The notes under the pieces: model-generated | Database searches by the model: none | Seen by the model: only the letters and a program-made list of their open reading frames with translations | Told to the model about the DNA's origin: nothing | Origin: an uncultured Blautia sp. | Lineage (GTDB): Bacteria > Bacillota > Clostridia > Lachnospirales > Lachnospiraceae | Assembly: GCA_900541985.1 (NCBI GenBank) | Contig: UQLX01000003.1 | Coordinates: forward strand, 62,001-126,000 | DNA: 64,000 nt | Reading direction: 5' to 3' | Translations under genes and position numbers: made by a program | Shown: piece after piece, positions 58,898-64,000 of the stretch | How positions within the stretch are numbered: the first letter of the stretch is position 1 | Layout: the number at the start of each line of letters is the position of its first letter

Positions 58898-59905
58898 ATG
58901 GGATTTGTTGAACTGCTTAAGAAAAGAGCAAAAGAAAACATTAAGACAATTGTACTGCCGGAGACAGAGGACATGAGAACTCTTGAGGCAACTGACAAGA
59001 TTCTGAAAGAGGGAGTTGCAAAGATCGTTCTGATCGGTAATGAAGAGACCATTAAGGCAAAAGCAGCAGAGGGCGGCTTTGACATTTCCGGCGCTACAAT
59101 CGTTGACCCGGAGACTTCTGACAGAACTCAGGCCTACATCGACAAATTTGTTGAGTTAAGAGCGAAAAAAGGCATGACACCGGAGAAGGCAAAAGAAATC
59201 CTTCACACACAGTATCCATACTATGGTGTTATGATGGTTAAGATGGGCGATGCAGACGGAATGGTATCCGGTGCATGCCACTCCACAGCAGATACTCTTC
59301 GTCCATGTCTCCAGATCCTGAAGACCAAACCGGGAACCAAGCTGGTATCCGCATTCTTCCTGATCGTTGTTCCGAACTGCGAGTATGGTGCAAACGGTGC
59401 GTTTGTATTTGCAGACTCCGGACTGAACCAGAACCCGACTCCGGAAGAACTTTCTGCTATCGCTGCTTCTTCCGCAGAATCCTTCCAGCTGCTGGTACAG
59501 GAGGAGCCAATCGTTGCTATGCTTTCCCACTCTACAAAGGGCAGTGCAAAGCACGCAGACGTAGACAAGATGGTAGAGGCTACCAGAATCGCAAAAGAAG
59601 AGCATCCGGAACTGAAACTGGATGGAGAATTCCAGCTTGATGCAGCGATCGTTCCAAGCGTAGGTGCTTCCAAGGCTCCTGGCAGCGAAGTTGCAGGTAA
59701 AGCAAACGTTCTTGTATTCCCGGACCTGGATGCCGGAAATATCGGATACAAGCTTGCTCAGCGTCTTGCCAAGGCAGAAGCTTACGGACCTGTTACCCAG
59801 GGTATCGCAAAACCGGTCAATGACCTTTCCCGTGGCTGCTCTGCAGATGATATCGTTGGTGTTGTTGCTATCACAGCTGTACAGTGCCAGGCAGAGGATA
59901 AATAA
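58898..59905 (+). CDS. pta: Phosphate acetyltransferase
   Basis: 335 residues from ATG 58898 (MGFVELLKKRAKENIKTIVLPE), with AAAGGAG upstream. It interconverts acetyl-CoA and acetyl phosphate. The PTA/PTB signatures are VLPETEDMRTLEA, MVKMGDADGMVSGACHSTADTLRP and SQGSLPPVVD-like VPNCEYGANGAFVFADSG, with NVLVFPDLDAGNIGYKL near the C-terminus. No N-terminal regulatory domain (about 700-residue enterobacterial form) is present. It lies 40 nt before ackA and together they produce ATP and acetate from the acs pathway and from sugars. Confidence 0.96.
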   Translation: MGFVELLKKRAKENIKTIVLPETEDMRTLEATDKILKEGVAKIVLIGNEETIKAKAAEGGFDISGATIVDPETSDRTQAYIDKFVELRAKKGMTPEKAKEILHTQYPYYGVMMVKMGDADGMVSGACHSTADTLRPCLQILKTKPGTKLVSAFFLIVVPNCEYGANGAFVFADSGLNQNPTPEELSAIAASSAESFQLLVQEEPIVAMLSHSTKGSAKHADVDKMVEATRIAKEEHPELKLDGEFQLDAAIVPSVGASKAPGSEVAGKANVLVFPDLDAGNIGYKLAQRLAKAEAYGPVTQGIAKPVNDLSRGCSADDIVGVVAITAVQCQAEDK

Positions 59906-59945
59906 AAATATCAGACGTTACATAAAAGAATAGGAGAGTAAAAAC

Positions 59946-61133
59946 ATGAATGTATTGGTAATCAACTGCGGAAGTTCTTCATTAAAATATCAGCTTATCA
60001 ACTCTGATACAGAGGCTGTCCTTGCAAAAGGTCTCTGCGAGAGAATTGGAATCGACGGAAGACTGGTTTACAAAAAAGCCGGCGGAGAAAAAGAGATTAC
60101 AGAAGCTCCGATGCCTACACATAAAGAAGCAATCCAGATGGTACTGGATGCTCTTACCAATGAAAAAACAGGCGCGATCAAGAGCCTGAAAGAAGTTGAC
60201 GCTATCGGCCACCGTGTTGTACACGGCGGTGAGAAATTTGCTTCCTCTGCAGTGATCACAGATGAGATGATCAAGGCTGTAGAAGAGTGCAATGATCTTG
60301 CACCTCTTCACAATCCGGCAAACCTGATCGGTATCCGCGTATGTGCAGAGCTTATGCCTGGCGTACCGCAGGTTGGCGTATTTGATACTGCTTTCCATCA
60401 GACTATGCCTCCGAAAGCATTCCTCTATGGGCTTCCGTTAGAGTACTACAAGAACTACAAAGTAAGAAGATACGGTTTCCATGGAACCTCTCACAGCTTT
60501 GTTTCCAAACGTGCAGTTGAATTCCTTGGTCTTGACAAAGAGAATTCTAAAGTAATCGTATGCCATCTTGGAAACGGTTCTTCCATCAGCGCTGTTGTAA
60601 ACGGCAAATGTATTGATACTACTATGGGTCTGACTCCTCTGGAAGGTGTGATCATGGGAACTCGTTCCGGAAGCATTGATCCGGCTATCATGGAGTTCAT
60701 CGCAAAGAAAGAAAACCTGGATATCGCAGGCGTTATGAATGTCCTGAATAAAAAATCCGGTCTTCTTGGAATGTCCGGTATTTCCAGCGACATGCGTGAC
60801 CTTGAAGACGCTGCTGCAGAAGGAAATGTAGACGCTAAGAATGCAAGAGAGGCTCTTGGCTATGGAATCGCAAAATATGTAGGCGGATATGTGGCAGCTA
60901 TGAACGGCGTAGACGCTATCGTATTTACAGCAGGAATCGGTGAGAACGATAACCTTGTTCGCGAGGATGTATGTTCTTATCTTGGATATCTCGGAATCGA
61001 GATTGATAAAGAAGTAAATAAGGCTCGTGGAGAAGAAGTTGTGATCTCCACTCCGGATTCCAAGGTTAAGGTTGCAGTGATTCCGACAAACGAAGAGCTT
61101 GCAATCTGCCGCGAGACAGTAGCTCTGGTTTAA
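59946..61133 (+). CDS. ackA: Acetate kinase
   Basis: 395 residues. It converts acetyl phosphate and ADP to acetate and ATP. ASKHA signatures: NVLVINCGSSSLKYQLINS at the N-terminus (ATP phosphate 1), the AckA motif GHRVVHGGEKF, catalytic Asp in GVFDTAFHQTMP, and KVIVCHLGNGSSISAV plus FTAGIGEN. AGGAGAG lies just before the ATG. It closes the acetogenic energy pathway for AcsB product. Confidence 0.97.
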   Translation: MNVLVINCGSSSLKYQLINSDTEAVLAKGLCERIGIDGRLVYKKAGGEKEITEAPMPTHKEAIQMVLDALTNEKTGAIKSLKEVDAIGHRVVHGGEKFASSAVITDEMIKAVEECNDLAPLHNPANLIGIRVCAELMPGVPQVGVFDTAFHQTMPPKAFLYGLPLEYYKNYKVRRYGFHGTSHSFVSKRAVEFLGLDKENSKVIVCHLGNGSSISAVVNGKCIDTTMGLTPLEGVIMGTRSGSIDPAIMEFIAKKENLDIAGVMNVLNKKSGLLGMSGISSDMRDLEDAAAEGNVDAKNAREALGYGIAKYVGGYVAAMNGVDAIVFTAGIGENDNLVREDVCSYLGYLGIEIDKEVNKARGEEVVISTPDSKVKVAVIPTNEELAICRETVALV

Positions 61134-61158
61134 TTTCTGAACGGCACATAGAACAGGA

Positions 61159-61190
61159 GAAGGCTCACCTGAGGGTTGAGCCTTCTTTTA
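61159..61190 (+). terminator. Intrinsic terminator after ackA
   Basis: GAAGGCTCA (61159-61167) and TGAGCCTTC (61177-61185), then TTTTA. Confidence 0.85.
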
Positions 61191-61239
61191 TGGAGAACTG
61201 TCAAAAATAACAGAATTAATGTAACAGTTGGAAAAATCC

Positions 61240-61268
61240 TTGACAAAGGGATAGCTCCTATGTATAAT
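61240..61268 (+). promoter_or_regulatory. Consensus promoter of the yceD-rpmF operon
   Basis: TTGACA (61240-61245), 17-nt spacer, TATAAT (61263-61268): both boxes are perfect, 27 nt before the ATG. Confidence 0.92.
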
Positions 61269-61294
61269 TGACTAAGTGTGAATAGGAGATAATT

Positions 61295-61822
61295 ATGCAG
61301 ATTCATTTATCAGATGTAACTTCCATCGAAGGAAAGACAATACAGGTAAGTACAGAGCTGGAGCTCGACAAGATTGATTTTCAGCTGGGACAGTTTCCTG
61401 TATTGAAGAAGTCACCGGTAGAACTGACTATTACAAATACCGGCAATAAGGTCCTTGAATTGACAGGCAGTGCCTGTGTAAGTGTAGGGATTCCCTGCGA
61501 TCGCTGTCTGGAACAGGTGGAGGTAGAGATTCCCTGTCAGATTCAGCGGAAGCTGGATATGAAGCTTACAGAAGAAGAACGGGTGAATGATCTGGATGAA
61601 AGCAACTATCTCACCGGAATGGACCTGGATGTGGACCGGTTGGTCTATCTTGAGGTACTGATGAGCTGGCCTTTAAAGGTGCTTTGCAGAGAAGACTGTA
61701 AAGGTATCTGCAGCCAGTGTGGGAAAAACCTCAATGACGGTCCCTGCGGATGCGCAGAGGAGCCTAAGGATCCCCGCATGGCAGCTATCAGTGATATATT
61801 TAGTAAATTTAAGGAGGTGTAA
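61295..61822 (+). CDS. YceD/DUF177 family protein
   Basis: 175 residues with AGGAG 6-7 nt before the ATG. The family has a conserved CDRCL (PCDRCLEQV near residue 69) and a C-terminal zinc-like motif LCREDCKGICSQCGKN with CGC. It is almost always encoded directly before rpmF and is linked in bacteria and plants to 23S rRNA accumulation, so a ribosome-assembly role is likely. Its stop is 3 nt before rpmF. Confidence 0.92.
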   Translation: MQIHLSDVTSIEGKTIQVSTELELDKIDFQLGQFPVLKKSPVELTITNTGNKVLELTGSACVSVGIPCDRCLEQVEVEIPCQIQRKLDMKLTEEERVNDLDESNYLTGMDLDVDRLVYLEVLMSWPLKVLCREDCKGICSQCGKNLNDGPCGCAEEPKDPRMAAISDIFSKFKEV

Positions 61823-61825
61823 CCT

Positions 61826-62008
61826 ATGTCCATATGTCCAAAAAACAAAACATCTAAAGCAAGACGTGATAAAAGACGTGCAAACTGGAAGATGAGCGCT
61901 CCGAATCTGGTAAAATGCAGCAAATGCGGTGCCCTGATGATGCCTCACAGAGTTTGCAAGGCTTGCGGAAGCTACAATAAGAAAGAAATCGTTAAAGTTG
62001 AAGACTAA
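61826..62008 (+). CDS. rpmF: Large-subunit ribosomal protein L32
   Basis: 60 residues: MSICPKNKTSKARRDKRRAN, then a zinc-binding pair CSKCG and CKACG. It is the usual length for L32 and follows the YceD gene with AAGGAGGTG 7 nt before the ATG. The first cysteine of the N-terminal (SICP) replaces the more common AVP start of other Firmicutes. It is followed by a terminator. The cysteine motif marks the zinc-containing form. Confidence 0.95.
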   Translation: MSICPKNKTSKARRDKRRANWKMSAPNLVKCSKCGALMMPHRVCKACGSYNKKEIVKVED

Positions 62009-62017
62009 TGAAAACGT

Positions 62018-62052
62018 AAAAAACAGAATCCTGTAAGGGGTTCTGTTTTTTT
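62018..62052 (+). terminator. Intrinsic terminator after rpmF
   Basis: AAAAAACAGAATCC pairs with GGGTTCTGTTTTTT (one G-U) around TGTAAG, ending in T7. Confidence 0.9.
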
Positions 62053-62162
62053 GCGTCTGTTTTTATTGTCTTTGAACACAGATTTTCATTCCTGTCCTGT
62101 ATAATAATATTAATAACTGAACAGATGAGATATGATCTTGCAGGAAAAGGAGAGGAAAGTGT

Positions 62163-62687
62163 GTGAAGAAAAATATAAATATCAAAGAAAATCCCGCATT
62201 GCCGGAGGTTATCTGTTTTCTGGATCGGAGTATGTCCATGCATGGACGGGAACGGACAATTATCCGCTGTTTCAACAGATGGCTGGAGGAGCAGCAGAAA
62301 TACAGTGGGGAGGCACTGGTGACGGTGGCGCTCTGCAATGAAAAATGTGAACTTCTGTACAGCCGGATGCCAATACAGTATGTAAAGCGGATGGACAGTT
62401 TCTCTTATTATGTAAAGGGACACACTGCATACCTGGATACGGTTGACGAAGTGTTGAGATTGATCTGCAGGCTTCGACAGGAAAAAAGTACAGACAGATC
62501 CCGGGTTTTGTTCTTTATGGTAACAGACGGACTGGATAATTCCAGTATCAAAATGGAAAAAGGCGAGCTTGAAAAAAGAATGGAATCTCTTTATGCGAAG
62601 GGCTGGGAAATTCTCATTGGGGGAAAGGATATTGATTCGGAATTCAGGGAGGCATCCGATCTATTTCTGGAAATGAGAAAGGCATAA
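62163..62687 (+). CDS. von Willebrand factor A-like domain protein
   Basis: 174 residues from GTG 62163, with GAGAGGAAA upstream. The protein is almost entirely one vWA fold: LDRSMSMHGRERT at residues 20-32 is a MIDAS-type D-x-S-x-S, and FFMVTDGLDNSS near 118 has the second metal-binding Asp. No signal peptide. Similar small cytoplasmic vWA proteins occur in Lachnospiraceae but their function is unknown. It precedes the next gene by 88 nt; possible co-function is only positional. Confidence 0.75.
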   Translation: MKKNINIKENPALPEVICFLDRSMSMHGRERTIIRCFNRWLEEQQKYSGEALVTVALCNEKCELLYSRMPIQYVKRMDSFSYYVKGHTAYLDTVDEVLRLICRLRQEKSTDRSRVLFFMVTDGLDNSSIKMEKGELEKRMESLYAKGWEILIGGKDIDSEFREASDLFLEMRKA

Positions 62688-62775
62688 AACAATTCCCGGA
62701 ATACCTGTACGGCCCCCGGATAAATAGTGTATAATACATATCAGAAATATTCATGTATAGTCAGGGGGAGACGGA
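62688..62775 (+). promoter_or_regulatory. Short intergenic gap with a TATAAT box
   Basis: TATAAT at 62730-62735 without a clear -35. It may start the transcript of the last gene. Confidence 0.45.
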
Positions 62776-64000
62776 ATGAAGAAAAATGATATGTTTGAAA
62801 ATCTGGTCATGAACTTTTCCATGGATATGGAGGATGCACCGGAGATTTCAAAATCCGGGGACAAAAAAGGAATTCCGGATCGGATGGTGATCCTTGCCAG
62901 AGGCCTTGCAGAAGGATGGAGTGTGGAAAAGGTAGAACAGGAGCTGAAGGACAGAGGCTGCGCGGTGCTGTATGGAAGAAGCTTTTATGAAGCCTGTCTG
63001 ATGTATGCCTTCAGCCACAGAATGAGTTATGGAGACTGGAAGGATTTTTTTGCAGCCTGCCGGAAGCTTCGGGAGGCGTCAGACGGAAGTGGCAGTCGGC
63101 TGATGAAGGGTGGTAAGATCACCCTGAAAGAATTGAAGGAATATGTGGAGGAGGAATCCTCTGAGGGGATGCAGACAATGCTGCTGACAAGAGAATTTGC
63201 AGACCGGATCGTTCATCTGACCTCCATGCAGGATTTCTGGGAGTTTATCAATGAGAATATAGAGAAGTTTTCCTCTGCACGGGAACGAGCCAGATATTAT
63301 TTCTGTAAATACCTGTACTTTTATATTCAGGATCGCTGTGATAAGTATTATGAAAGCTGTAAAAAAGAAGAATCTTTAAGAAAACAGTACGGAAATATGC
63401 TGGATAAGGATGAGCGTGGAAGAAGTGAAAAATTTGCGCTGGAGGAGCTTTCCTTTCTGAAACCGCTTACAAAGCTGAAGCGGGATGCGGATAAGCTGAA
63501 AAACCAGATGACCCTGGAGGAAAAAAGAGAGTATCTGCAGAATGCTGCCCTGACTCCGGGAGGCATTTTTGATGAATTTAATTATTTTTATTTTGGGTAT
63601 GTCTCTGTAGAGTGGATGGAGATTCTGTTTGAATTATATGGGGAATTCGAGGAGTGGCCGGAAAACACAAAGATCCGTGTTGCTCACTCGCTTGGGCTTT
63701 GCAGCCAGACTCCGGGGACAGAAGAGTGGAAGCATGCCGAGGCAGAGCTTCACAGAATGGAGAAAGAAGAGAAAAAACGGGAAGAAGAGCGGGATTCCGA
63801 AGGTTCCCGAAATGCAGCAGAAAAAAGAAAGGCTTATCAGAGAGGCCGCGTGGGAGAGGATTATTTCCGTGAATTTATGACAGGAGCAAGGGATATTAAC
63901 AGGGAAACTTTGATCAGTTTTCTGCTTTTTGTCAGACAGAGGGTTTCTCTGGACAAAGAAAATAACATTACCATAAACAGACTCAGCCGTATTCTGGAAA
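62776..64000 (+). CDS. Uncharacterised protein, partial at the window end
   Basis: At least 408 residues from ATG 62776 (AGGGGGAGACGGA upstream) with no stop before the window ends. It is rich in charged residues. Visible parts: an N-terminal MKKNDMFENLVMNFSMDMED, a helical region with SFYEACLMYAFSHRMSYGDWKDFF, a Glu/Lys-rich central section and, near the end, RGRVGEDYFREFMTGARDINR and LFVRQRVSLDKENNI. No signal peptide, membrane segment or known family is recognised. It may function with the vWA protein upstream. Confidence 0.7.
   Translation, partial: MKKNDMFENLVMNFSMDMEDAPEISKSGDKKGIPDRMVILARGLAEGWSVEKVEQELKDRGCAVLYGRSFYEACLMYAFSHRMSYGDWKDFFAACRKLREASDGSGSRLMKGGKITLKELKEYVEEESSEGMQTMLLTREFADRIVHLTSMQDFWEFINENIEKFSSARERARYYFCKYLYFYIQDRCDKYYESCKKEESLRKQYGNMLDKDERGRSEKFALEELSFLKPLTKLKRDADKLKNQMTLEEKREYLQNAALTPGGIFDEFNYFYFGYVSVEWMEILFELYGEFEEWPENTKIRVAHSLGLCSQTPGTEEWKHAEAELHRMEKEEKKREEERDSEGSRNAAEKRKAYQRGRVGEDYFREFMTGARDINRETLISFLLFVRQRVSLDKENNITINRLSRILE

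Overview
This window is a chromosomal segment of a strictly anaerobic, acetogenic, endospore-forming Firmicute, most likely a Lachnospiraceae bacterium of the Blautia type. The evidence is a Wood-Ljungdahl carbonyl-branch cluster (acsB-acsD-acsC-acsE-acsV), a bifurcating hydrogenase (hydCBA), a second [FeFe] hydrogenase of the gut-clostridial type, pta-ackA, the sporulation gene spoIVA, and Gram-positive style promoters, Shine-Dalgarno sites and a T-box leader. The species cannot be named from the sequence alone.

Layout. 1-9011: the C-terminus of acetyl-CoA synthase, both corrinoid iron-sulfur protein subunits, the methyltransferase, the corrinoid-activating protein, a DUF3786 protein, fchA, folD and a GH73 lysozyme-like enzyme. 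9071-14976: a minus-strand group-B-like [FeFe] hydrogenase divergent from hydCBA. 15110-16174: two decayed genes. 16313-19921: class I fumarase, a zinc-ribbon peptide, spoIVA and a small HTH protein. 20000-27163: cbiK, cysK, a TtcA-like protein, an Rrf2 regulator, then glpP followed by a three-gene glycerol-3-phosphate dehydrogenase-like operon. 27253-34719: a tightly overlapping operon from glutamyl-tRNA to uroporphyrinogen III/precorrin-2 (hemA, sirC, hemC, cobA-hemD, hemB, hemL) ending in aroC. 34782-35509: gene remnants. 35586-48676: housekeeping genes (lactonase, corA, rhomboid-like protein, lysA, tRNA-Leu, ftsH, polA, coaE, walJ-like, ACT and UPF0210 proteins).

48780-53760 is an accessory island of broken mobile genes: an integrase remnant, two inverted IS256-type remnants, a relaxase scrap, short palindromic repeats and an Rpn-family nuclease. 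Between the IS remnants lies a complete-looking type III toxin-antitoxin module: a ToxN/AbiQ-like RNase preceded by three 36-nt tandem repeats, an intrinsic terminator and its own promoter. 53779-56881 is a T-box-controlled, probably tryptophan-specific, ABC transporter. 56869-57402 holds transposase debris and strong hairpins. 57396-64000 returns to core genes (tmcAL, pta, ackA, yceD, rpmF) and two poorly known proteins, the last running off the window.

How the genes work together: FolD and FchA interconvert formyl-level and methylene-level folate C1 units; AcsE passes the methyl group to the AcsCD corrinoid protein; AcsV reactivates it; AcsB makes acetyl-CoA; Pta and AckA turn that into acetate and ATP. 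The two hydrogenases exchange electrons between H2, ferredoxin and NAD(P)H. The hem/cob operon and CbiK supply tetrapyrrole for the corrinoid that AcsCD needs. The FolD lacks the cyclohydrolase catalytic Lys and Gln, which fits its pairing with a separate FchA.
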